DNA of 6,513 bases from Nanobdellota archaeon. Lineage in GTDB: Archaea > Nanobdellota > Nanobdellia > Pacearchaeales > GW2011-AR1. Numbering within the stretch: the first letter of the stretch is position 1; each line of letters starts with the position of its first letter. The DNA is taken from contig JAEWUG010000033.1 in assembly GCA_023397215.1 (NCBI GenBank), positions 1 through 6,513 on the forward strand, written 5' to 3'. The notes under the pieces are model-generated. The model made no database searches, was not told the origin of the DNA, and was given only the letters and a program-made list of their open reading frames with translations. The position numbers and the translations under genes were made by a program. Of the stretch, positions 1 to 5,932 are shown piece by piece.

Positions 1-786
1 GGTGTTGAAAGTTGTGGATTTGGTTCTGTAACTAGTAGTCTTGCTGGAGAATATATTAAAGAAAAATATGTAGAAGAAGAAGTTAGTAAAAATAAAATAA
101 CAACAGAAAAAGATTGTATTTCAAGTAGTTCTTCAATTTTTAACATTAATGGTAAAAATATTGAATTATTAGGAATAACTAGAATTTGTGCTAGTTCTAA
201 TCCAAGTAAGGATGATTTAACTAATTCTGAAAAAAAGTGGATAGAAGCGGGTTATTGTGGAAATGAGAATATAAAATGTTGGTTAGATATTGAGAGTGTT
301 CAAGAGGATTTTAATGCAATTAGTCTTGAATCTGATAAAAGTATTTTAGATAGTTTAATTTATGATAGTTATGAAAAAATTCTTCAGGAGTATGAAAATG
401 TAAGAGAAGAAATTATAAACTTAAAAAATTCTATTGAAGAATTTTCTTTTAAGAATATAGAACACATATTAAGCGAAAAAGATTCTTTAATAGAATCTTT
501 AGATAATATTGCTGGTTCTATTGGTAAGAATGCTGGTCAAGGCACTAATAAAGATAAAGCAGAAGCACTTTATTTGAAAGTTCAATTTTATCAATTACTT
601 TATGAAAAGAGTATTGAATTAAATGTTAAATCAAATGATATTAGTGATAAAGTACTAGATGAAAAATCTGACTTTGAGGAAGAACCCAAAAAAGAAGAAT
701 CTTTAGAAAATTTTAAGGATGGTTGGGATTTGTCATCAAAGAATGAAATTTATTTTAATGGTACATTTAGAGGGTATTATTTATAA
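1..786 (+). CDS. Unrecognised protein, start missing; Cys-rich N-part and helical C-part
   Basis: The frame is open from base 1 to the TAA at 784-786, giving at least 261 residues; the true start lies left of the window. I do not recognise the family. The first 95 visible residues hold five cysteines (5, 39, 63, 86, 93) around motifs such as RICASSNP and GYCGNENIKCWLD, and none follow. This pattern fits a small disulfide-bonded or metal-binding domain and would suit an exported protein, but a signal peptide cannot be checked because the N-terminus is absent. Residues about 115-165 are charged and helical, probably coiled coil. A second helical stretch follows near 185-205, then an acidic, lysine-rich linker and a short beta-like end (IYFNGTFRGYYL). 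The same frame continues after the stop into the next coding region, so this may be the front part of one 453-codon gene. Existence of coding sequence is secure; function is unknown. Confidence 0.75.
   Translation, partial: GVESCGFGSVTSSLAGEYIKEKYVEEEVSKNKITTEKDCISSSSSIFNINGKNIELLGITRICASSNPSKDDLTNSEKKWIEAGYCGNENIKCWLDIESVQEDFNAISLESDKSILDSLIYDSYEKILQEYENVREEIINLKNSIEEFSFKNIEHILSEKDSLIESLDNIAGSIGKNAGQGTNKDKAEALYLKVQFYQLLYEKSIELNVKSNDISDKVLDEKSDFEEEPKKEESLENFKDGWDLSSKNEIYFNGTFRGYYL
784..786 (+). other. In-frame TAA stop separating two same-frame coding stretches
   Basis: The TAA sits in the only reading frame that is open on both sides, between the codons for RGYYL and PTQEKRYKI. Codons 787-834 after it contain no stop and have a coding-like composition before the first ATG at 835. 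It may be a genuine gene end, a nonsense mutation in one gene (for example TAT to TAA), or a sequencing error. Confidence 0.6.
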
Positions 787-802
787 CCGACTCAAGAAAA
801 AA

Positions 803-810
803 GATATAAA
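803..810 (+). promoter_or_regulatory. Possible TATA box for the coding region starting at 835
   Basis: The sequence GATATAAA is centred about 28 bases before the ATG at 835, the distance expected for an archaeal leaderless transcript. There is no GC-rich B-recognition element upstream, and such A/T strings are common in this DNA, so it may be chance. If real, it would support two separate genes rather than one broken gene. Confidence 0.25.
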
Positions 811-834
811 ATAATTGATTCTGAAAATAGAACA

Positions 835-1362
835 ATGGGGTTAATGGTTAATGGGATTATTACTCTTCAAATTAAAGATGATTTGAAATTAAATGATTTA
901 GAAAATTATCTTTTTGATGGTGAAAAATTTGTATTAAAGGAAAATTTAGAGAGTACTAATATTCAAGAAAAAGACATTTTAGACGAAGATCAATTAAGTG
1001 AATCTGAGGATAATATTTTAGATGAAAAAATGTTGAAAAAGATAGAATATATGAGGACACATTCAACTATTTTTATAGTAAAAACTTCAGATGAATTATT
1101 TAATCAATTAATTTTCCCAGAAAATATTGATAAATCTCAAATAAAATCTCTTGAAAGGTTTCAAAGATATACTGATTATTATTTTACTTATTATTTAAAT
1201 CAATGGTATTTGATAGATAAATTTGAATTAACCAATTTAATTGAAATTGATTTAACTCAACATAGTCAATCAGGAGAATCTTCTTATTATATGTCTATTA
1301 AAGGTGTTAAATCAAGTATTCCCAAGGAAGTCTATCAATTAATTTCTGATTTAAGAAAATAA
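835..1362 (+). CDS. Unrecognised 175-residue protein, or the C-terminal part of the upstream gene
   Basis: This coding region is in the same frame as the one ending at 786 and has no ribosome binding site before its ATG; a second ATG lies at 844. The protein begins with a beta-like stretch (GLMVNGIITLQIKDD), then has an acidic central linker (about residues 35-65). It ends in an aromatic, mixed alpha/beta part rich in tyrosine (FQRYTDYYFTYYLNQWYL). There are no cysteines and no membrane segments. Codons 787-834 upstream would add PTQEKRYKIIDSENRT in frame, which reads naturally into the ATG at 835, so the annotated start may be only an internal methionine. Read as one gene, the product would have an N-terminal Cys-rich domain, a helical middle and this C-terminal domain. 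I do not recognise the family. It ends 7 bases from the convergent TFB gene. Confidence 0.6.
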   Translation: MGLMVNGIITLQIKDDLKLNDLENYLFDGEKFVLKENLESTNIQEKDILDEDQLSESEDNILDEKMLKKIEYMRTHSTIFIVKTSDELFNQLIFPENIDKSQIKSLERFQRYTDYYFTYYLNQWYLIDKFELTNLIEIDLTQHSQSGESSYYMSIKGVKSSIPKEVYQLISDLRK

Positions 1363-1369
1363 ATTTTTA

Positions 1370-2323
1370 TTAATGTTTTTCTTTTATTTTAGCAAGTTTT
1401 TTCTTTTTTCTTGCTTCATTTTCTTTTATTTTTATTTTTTCTTCGAGTTCTAATTTTGTTAATAATTCTTTATATCTATTTCTGATTGTTACTTCTGTTA
1501 TTCCTGCAATATCTGCTACTTCTCTTTGTGTTCTTTTTTCGTCGTTTAATAATGCTGCAACATAAAGTGCTGCTGCTGCAATTCCTGCTGGTCCTCTACC
1601 TGATGATAATTCTGCAATTTCTTCTCTATTTAATATTTTCAATGCTTCGTTTTGGGATCTTGGAGATAGGTGCAATGTTGAACCAAATCTTGAGATATAA
1701 TCTTTTGGAGAAGAGGGAATTAATTTTAATCCTATTTTTCTAATAATAAATCTATAAGTTCTACCAATTTCTTTTCTTTCTACTTCACTAGCATGAGAAA
1801 TTTCGTCTAATGTTCTTGGGATATTATAGGATCTACATGCAGCATAAATACAAGAAGCGATAACTGATTCCATTGAACGTCCTCGTACTAATCCTCTTTG
1901 TAAAACATAATTATAAATTCTTGCTGCTTCGTCTTTAACAACATTTGGTAAATCTAGATATGAAGCTACTCTTCTTAATTCTGACATTGCAAGTCTTAAA
2001 TTTCGCTCAATAGAAGTTGAAACTCTTTCTTGCCATTTTTTTAATCTTAAATATTTTCGTGTTTGTTGAGATGAATCTAATCTATAAATGTCTGAAATCT
2101 CTCCAATGTTTGTTGTTAATCCTCTGTCAAATTTTTGCATAGAAATAGGTGCTCCACCTCGAGATTTTTTTTCTGTTTTATCAAATGCTCTCATCTCTTG
2201 GCCAGTATCAACCATCCCTTCTTCTACTAAAAGACCACAATCACCACAAATTAGTTCACCTTTATTATCATCATAAATTAAATGTGTACTGTTACACTCA
2301 GGACATCTTTTAGGAGAGTTCAT
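1370..2323 (-). CDS. tfb: Transcription initiation factor B (TFB, TFIIB homologue)
   Basis: TFB binds the TBP-TATA complex and the B-recognition element, recruits archaeal RNA polymerase and helps set the start site. All parts are visible in 317 residues. An N-terminal zinc ribbon has Cys7, Cys10, Cys26 and Cys29. A B-reader/linker follows, with RAFD, RGGAP and DRGLTTNIG at about 45-74. The first cyclin fold (about 105-195) includes RGRSMESVIASCIYAACR, and the second (about 203-295) includes GRGPAGIAAAALYVAA. The latter's helix-turn-helix TQREVADIAGITEVTIRNRY supplies the B-recognition contact. The length is slightly above the usual 300 because of a lysine-rich tail of about 20 residues. The ATG at 2323 has no ribosome binding site but has a TATA box 28 bases upstream, so the mRNA is probably leaderless. 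It is divergent from the FlaJ-like gene and convergent with the unknown gene ending at 1362. Confidence 0.97.
   Translation of the reverse strand: MNSPKRCPECNSTHLIYDDNKGELICGDCGLLVEEGMVDTGQEMRAFDKTEKKSRGGAPISMQKFDRGLTTNIGEISDIYRLDSSQQTRKYLRLKKWQERVSTSIERNLRLAMSELRRVASYLDLPNVVKDEAARIYNYVLQRGLVRGRSMESVIASCIYAACRSYNIPRTLDEISHASEVERKEIGRTYRFIIRKIGLKLIPSSPKDYISRFGSTLHLSPRSQNEALKILNREEIAELSSGRGPAGIAAAALYVAALLNDEKRTQREVADIAGITEVTIRNRYKELLTKLELEEKIKIKENEARKKKKLAKIKEKH
1397..1409 (+). terminator. Probable T-tract terminator for the plus-strand gene ending at 1362
   Basis: Two runs of six T are separated by a single C, starting 35 bases after the stop at 1362; shorter T5 runs occur at 1364-1368 and 1376-1380. 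Archaeal RNA polymerase stops at such U-tracts. The tract is flanked by AGCAAG (1391-1396) and CTTGCT (1410-1415), which could pair. It lies inside the last codons of TFB on the other strand, where it encodes lysines. Confidence 0.5.
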
Positions 2324-2346
2324 AGTAAAACTTAAAAAGGGTTTTA

Positions 2347-2355
2347 GTTTAAAAA
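2347..2355 (-). promoter_or_regulatory. TATA box of the TFB gene (leaderless)
   Basis: On the minus strand this reads TTTTTAAAC, centred about 28 bases before the ATG at 2323, which places transcription start at or next to the start codon. The core TTTTAAAC also occurs upstream of the FlaJ-like gene (2382-2389) and of eS8 (6392-6399). Confidence 0.6.
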
Positions 2356-2381
2356 GCTTTTGTTTATTTTAATATTAATTC

Positions 2382-2389
2382 TTTTAAAC
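2382..2389 (+). promoter_or_regulatory. Likely TATA box of the FlaJ-like gene
   Basis: TTTTAAAC is the same core as in two other promoters of this window. A start about 25 bases downstream (near 2411) would give a leader of roughly 34 bases that contains the ribosome binding site at 2433. A second candidate, GTTTATTAAAC at 2402-2412, would start transcription near 2433 and leave almost no leader before that site, so I prefer the upstream box. Confidence 0.45.
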
Positions 2390-2432
2390 AAAATTGTAAA
2401 AGTTTATTAAACTATTTTGTTTTTATTTTTAA

Positions 2433-2437
2433 GAGGT
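2433..2437 (+). promoter_or_regulatory. Ribosome binding site of the FlaJ-like gene
   Basis: GAGGT lies 7 bases before the ATG at 2445 and pairs with the CCUCC-type 3' end of archaeal 16S rRNA. It fixes the start codon. It is the only clear Shine-Dalgarno sequence found before a gene in this window; the others appear leaderless or lack one. Confidence 0.65.
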
Positions 2438-2444
2438 TGATTAA

Positions 2445-4637
2445 ATGAATTATAATATTGACGGTAATGCTGAAGACATTCTTAAAAAGTATAGTGCAAA
2501 AATAGAAAAACAAATGAATCAAACAAATATGGATTCTTTTAATTCATCAAGTTTTTCTAAAAGTTATGAACAATTTAGAAAAGCAATGACTCCTGAATTT
2601 AGTAGATATGAGGGGTGGTGTAAGACTGTTGGAAATTTTATAAAAATAAAAGCAAGTGAAAAAGATAAAGCAAATATAGAAAAAAATATTAATATTTCTC
2701 ATTTAAATGTTACTTCTTCTGAAGTAATGGGTTTAGCTGTTTTTATTATGCTTTTTTCTTTATTTGGAGGTTTTTTAGTTCTTTTAAGTGTTTATTTTAT
2801 AACTAATAAATTTAATATTCTTTTTTTATTTTTAATTTTTATTTTAAGTTTATTTTTACTTTCTTTTTATTCAAAAGCTCCTGAGAGGCTTGCAATGAAA
2901 TGGAGATTAAAGGCTGGTAGCCAAATGGTACCTGCAATATTATATATTGTTATTTATATGAAACATACAAGTAATTTAGAAAAGGCAGTTGCTTTTGCTG
3001 CAGAAAATTTAGAAGATCCTTTATCAACAGATTTTAGAAAAGTCTTTTGGGATGTTGAAGTCGGAAAGTTTTCTACTATCAAAGATAGTTTAGATAATTA
3101 TTTAGAAGATTGGAGAGATTATTCTTTGGAGTTTATTGAATCATTTCATTTAATTGAATCTAGTTTATATGAACCAAATGAAGGAAGAAGAGTAGAAATT
3201 TTAGAAAGAAGTCTTCAAGTTATTTTAGATGGAGTATATGATAAAATGTTAAAATATACTCATGAAGTAAAAAGTCCCTTAACTAATGTTTATATGTTGG
3301 GAATTGTTTTACCAACTCTTGCCTTAGCAATTTTACCTCTTGCTTCTACAATGGTAGGAGATCTTTTTCAGACATATCATTTAATTTTAATGTTTAATAT
3401 TATTATTCCTTTACTTGTTGTTTATTTAACTTATAATGTGATGATGCAAAGACCTGGGGGTCATGGTAATAGTGATTTATTAAGAAAAAATCCTTTATAT
3501 CCTAATTATGTTGATAAAAAACACATGATAAAAGGTTTTATTTTTTCAATTCCTTTCTTTTTAATTGGATTATTTCCATTAATTTGGATGTATTTTCCAA
3601 TACATAATTTTTTAGGAATGCCTATTGATCTAACTTTTGGAGATTTAGGTTTTAATTTTATGAAAAATACTTTTTTATTCGGGATTGTAGAATCTAGTGT
3701 GAAACCTGGTTCTTATGTTGGGCCTTTTGGTCCATTATCTGTTGTTATGGGAATATTTTTACCCTTAGGTATTGCAAATATGTTTATTTATTCTTCTAAG
3801 AAAAAAACAGTAGAATTAGTTAAAGAAAAGAAAAAATATAATGAGGTTGAAAGTGAATTTACTTCTTCTTTATTTCAATTAGGAAATAGAATTGGTGATG
3901 GTTCTCCTGCTGAAATTGCTTTTGGAAAGGTTTCTGAATCAAGTAAAGGAACAGCTACAGAAGGTTTTTTCAGAATTGTTAATGAAAATATAAATAGATT
4001 TGGAATGAATCTAGATAGGGCTTTATTTGATTCTAAGAGAGGTGCTGTCATCTTTTATCCTTCTCATTTGGTGATTACTTCTATGAGAATTTTAGTTGAA
4101 TCTGTTAAAAAAGGATTAAAGGTTGCTGCAAGAAGTTTAATGAGTATTTCTGAATATGTCAAAAATATTAAAAAAGTTGATGCAAGATTAAATGATTTAT
4201 TAGCAGATATTATTAGTGATATGAAAAGTAATATGACCTTTTTAGCTCCTTTATTAAGTGGAATTATTGTTGGATTAAGTGGTATGATAACATTAATTTT
4301 AGGAAATTTAGAAAATTTAATGGGTTCTTTAGGTTCTGGAGGTGAATTAACTAGTGGTTTTGGAAATCTTTCTGATATTATGAGTATGTTTCAATTAGAA
4401 ACTATGATTCCTACTTATTGGATCCAAGTTGTTGTTGGAATTTATTTAATACAAGTAGTTTTTATTTTAACCTCTACACTTGTTACTATAAAAGCAGGAA
4501 AAGATGATTTAATGCAAACTGTTGAAGTAGGTAATAATTTGAAAAAAACAATTTTTCTTTATGTTATTGTTTCACTTATTTCTATTGTTGCTTTGACTTT
4601 AGTTGGTGGAATTGCTTTAATTGGGTTAGGTGCTTAA
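2445..4637 (+). CDS. FlaJ/TadC-like type II secretion system F family membrane platform protein
   Basis: Proteins of this family form the membrane platform of archaeal type IV pilus-like machines (archaellum, adhesive pili, secretion) and are driven by a FlaI/GspE-type ATPase. The 730 residues show a soluble, charged N-terminus (1-90) and two hydrophobic helices (about 95-119 and 123-142). A first F domain lies at about 155-300, with motifs around DPLSTDFRKVFWDVEVGKF and KSPLTNVYMLGIVLP. Membrane helices follow near 281-303, 312-332, 362-384 and 428-449. A second F domain lies at about 465-620 (FQLGNRIGDGSPAEIAFGKV, then a helix 596-620), and two last helices lie at about 657-680 and 701-727. 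The duplicated F domain is typical of archaeal FlaJ, though those are usually nearer 550-600 residues; the extra length is in the N-terminus and the central loops. No ATPase, pilin or peptidase gene is adjacent, so the machine it serves is unknown. Its stop overlaps the convergent gene by 4 bases. Confidence 0.85.
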   Translation: MNYNIDGNAEDILKKYSAKIEKQMNQTNMDSFNSSSFSKSYEQFRKAMTPEFSRYEGWCKTVGNFIKIKASEKDKANIEKNINISHLNVTSSEVMGLAVFIMLFSLFGGFLVLLSVYFITNKFNILFLFLIFILSLFLLSFYSKAPERLAMKWRLKAGSQMVPAILYIVIYMKHTSNLEKAVAFAAENLEDPLSTDFRKVFWDVEVGKFSTIKDSLDNYLEDWRDYSLEFIESFHLIESSLYEPNEGRRVEILERSLQVILDGVYDKMLKYTHEVKSPLTNVYMLGIVLPTLALAILPLASTMVGDLFQTYHLILMFNIIIPLLVVYLTYNVMMQRPGGHGNSDLLRKNPLYPNYVDKKHMIKGFIFSIPFFLIGLFPLIWMYFPIHNFLGMPIDLTFGDLGFNFMKNTFLFGIVESSVKPGSYVGPFGPLSVVMGIFLPLGIANMFIYSSKKKTVELVKEKKKYNEVESEFTSSLFQLGNRIGDGSPAEIAFGKVSESSKGTATEGFFRIVNENINRFGMNLDRALFDSKRGAVIFYPSHLVITSMRILVESVKKGLKVAARSLMSISEYVKNIKKVDARLNDLLADIISDMKSNMTFLAPLLSGIIVGLSGMITLILGNLENLMGSLGSGGELTSGFGNLSDIMSMFQLETMIPTYWIQVVVGIYLIQVVFILTSTLVTIKAGKDDLMQTVEVGNNLKKTIFLYVIVSLISIVALTLVGGIALIGLGA
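4542..4548 (-). terminator. Possible T7 terminator for the three-gene minus operon
   Basis: On the minus strand a run of seven T lies about 86 bases beyond the stop at 4634, inside the end of the FlaJ-like gene. No nearer T-run exists on that strand. The call rests only on the known U-tract rule of archaeal termination. Confidence 0.25.
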
Positions 4638-5257
4638 AATGTTAAAGTTATTAAGAAAAAAATAATTGTTAGAATTGTTGTAAAAGTCCATAATTTTTTA
4701 CTTCCAAAGAAAAGTTTACTTCCATCTAAATTTGATAAAGGTATTAAAGACCATAATGCAAAATAAATACTTAATTTACTTAACAAAATAAAATTAAAAA
4801 AAGAACTAATAAGACAAATTAAAATTAATGAAAAAATAGAAACACATATAATTTGAGCCTTTTCCCATTCAGTAACTTCTGAAAACCTATGGATCCCTTT
4901 ATCTTTTGTAATTCTTTGAATTGTTTTTTCTTCTTTTGTAATTAATATGGGCATCCATAAAATTATTCCTTTTGAAATATAAGAAAGTAATAAAGGTAAC
5001 CAAGCCATTGTTAATGGTTTTTTTAAATGTCCTTTTTCTAATAAAGAAGTTTGATAAATAGACCAAAATTTAACTTTTAATTGAATATTTAAATAATTTG
5101 CAAAAGCTTTTTTAGAAAGGATATTTGTAGATAAAACAATTGTAAATACAATAAAAATATTAATAAAACTAATATTATCTTTAAATGTGTAAGATATGGA
5201 TAAAATAATTATTGCTACTAAAATGCTTAAAAGTTCATTAATTTTTTCTTGATCCAT
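4634..5257 (-). CDS. Site-2 protease-like (M50-type) membrane protein, probably inactive
   Basis: The 207-residue protein has about six membrane helices (near 10-23, 30-47, 81-104, 134-151, 153-172, 189-206). Its C-terminal SLIPLSNLDGSKLFFGS matches the LDG motif of M50 site-2 proteases, in which the Asp (here Asp178) binds zinc, and HRFSEVTEWE (123-132) also fits archaeal members as I know them. The zinc-binding HExxH is missing. At the equivalent place, the end of helix 2 before KAFANYLNIQLKVKFW, the sequence reads NILSKK (45-50), as if HELAHK had decayed. I infer a non-catalytic member that may bind or hold membrane partners. It is the last gene of a three-gene operon, 8 bases after the Q/N-rich coiled-coil gene, with no ribosome binding site, which suggests coupled translation. 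Its TAA overlaps the FlaJ-like gene's TAA in a shared TTAA. The family call is from motif memory, not a search. Confidence 0.6.
   Translation of the reverse strand: MDQEKINELLSILVAIIILSISYTFKDNISFINIFIVFTIVLSTNILSKKAFANYLNIQLKVKFWSIYQTSLLEKGHLKKPLTMAWLPLLLSYISKGIILWMPILITKEEKTIQRITKDKGIHRFSEVTEWEKAQIICVSIFSLILICLISSFFNFILLSKLSIYFALWSLIPLSNLDGSKLFFGSKKLWTFTTILTIIFFLITLTF
4694..4699 (+). terminator. Possible T6 terminator for the FlaJ-like gene
   Basis: This is the first run of six T after the FlaJ-like stop, 57 bases downstream and inside the opposing gene. The sequence between is A-rich, so the transcript probably extends at least this far. Confidence 0.3.
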
Positions 5258-5265
5258 TATTTAAA

Positions 5266-5928
5266 TTATTTCTTTTTAGTAGAACTGCTTTTTCTTTCGT
5301 TTGTTTTTTGTAATTCTCTATAATTATCTATTAAAGGATTCATTAATTTAGATGTTGTGTCGTGTAATGATTCTAAATCTTTTTTAATTATTTGAGTATT
5401 CTCGCCAAACTCTCCTATCTTTTGAATAATTGCTTGTTGTAATTTATCTATTGTTGATTCAATTCTTTTTAATCTTGTATTAATATCATCTACTTTATCT
5501 TGAATTGTATTTTTGAAACTAACTATATCTCCTGTTCTTTTATTATACTCTCTAAATTTTTCAGAAATAACTTGTTCTGTAATTTCTGTTATTGTTTCTG
5601 TATTAAATGATGGTTGTTGATAATATTCTTCTCCAGAATATGCTTGAGGCGTTTGTGTATAATAATCTTCTTGAGGATAATTTTGTTGATTTTCTGTATA
5701 TTGTTGCTCTTGATTAAAATTAGGTTGTTGATTAAAATCTTGTTGTTGATTAAATGCATTTTGTTGATCTTGGTTTTGTGTATTCATTGGTTGTATTGTT
5801 ATTTTTAATTGATTTATTGCATCATTTATTTGAGTTGGTTTATATCCTTGTCTTTGAAGGTTTTCAAAGATTCCTTGATTTGAGATTCCTTGATCTTGCA
5901 TCTCTTTAATTATATCTAATAATTCCAT
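5266..5928 (-). CDS. Q/N-rich linker protein with N-terminal helical repeat and C-terminal coiled coil
   Basis: The ATG at 5928 gives 220 residues (MELLDIIKEM). It lies 4 bases after the upstream gene's TAG, as expected for coupled translation. The frame can be extended to a TTG at 5970, but that would overlap the upstream gene by 38 bases without a ribosome binding site. Three parts are visible. Residues 1-42 are a short helical unit containing two similar copies, QDQGISNQGIFENLQ and QRQGYKPTQINDAIN. Residues about 45-108 are a disordered tract dominated by Gln, Asn and Tyr, including three tandem hexapeptides of the FNQ type. Residues about 112-210 are a long helical coiled coil, followed by a basic tail (SSSTKKK). 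There is no membrane segment or signal peptide, so it is probably cytoplasmic and perhaps part of an assembly. I do not recognise a named family. It is the middle gene of the operon. Confidence 0.75.
   Translation of the reverse strand: MELLDIIKEMQDQGISNQGIFENLQRQGYKPTQINDAINQLKITIQPMNTQNQDQQNAFNQQQDFNQQPNFNQEQQYTENQQNYPQEDYYTQTPQAYSGEEYYQQPSFNTETITEITEQVISEKFREYNKRTGDIVSFKNTIQDKVDDINTRLKRIESTIDKLQQAIIQKIGEFGENTQIIKKDLESLHDTTSKLMNPLIDNYRELQKTNERKSSSTKKK
5701..5754 (-). repeat. Three tandem 18-bp units encoding FNQ hexapeptides
   Basis: TTGATTAAA (FNQ on the minus strand) recurs at 5710, 5728 and 5746, exactly 18 bases apart. The three units encode FNQQQD, FNQQPN and FNQEQQ (residues 59-76 of the Q/N-rich protein). 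The copies differ by a few substitutions, so the expansion is not brand new. Confidence 0.7.
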
Positions 5929-5932
5929 TTTA

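Noticed and set aside
478..500. Perfect 9-base inverted repeat (AAAGATTCT / AGAATCTTT, 5-base loop)
   Set aside because: It lies inside coding sequence encoding KDSLIES, with no T-tract or gene end nearby. With this base composition about one such repeat is expected by chance in a window this size by my rough estimate.
574..786. A separate small gene starting at the TTG at 574
   Set aside because: The frame is open all the way from base 1 with continuous coding character, so the TTG is just an internal leucine codon.
1486..1743. Open frame on the plus strand within TFB, rich in Leu and Phe
   Set aside because: It is antisense to a certain TFB gene, its composition comes from reversed lysine/glutamate codons, and it has no start signals.
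2088..2276. Open frame on the plus strand opposite the TFB N-terminus
   Set aside because: It is a shadow of the conserved zinc ribbon and B-reader coding sequence.
3075..3089. Inverted repeat ACTATC-AAA-GATAGT in the FlaJ-like gene
   Set aside because: A six-base stem within coding sequence is expected by chance in AT-rich DNA.
5701..5754. CRISPR-like array
   Set aside because: The 18-base period has no spacers and is explained by hexapeptide repeats in a coding region.
5614..5808. Hydrophobic open frame on the plus strand opposite the Q/N-rich tract
   Set aside because: Its Leu/Ile runs are the reverse reading of Gln/Asn codons; there is no ribosome binding site or promoter.
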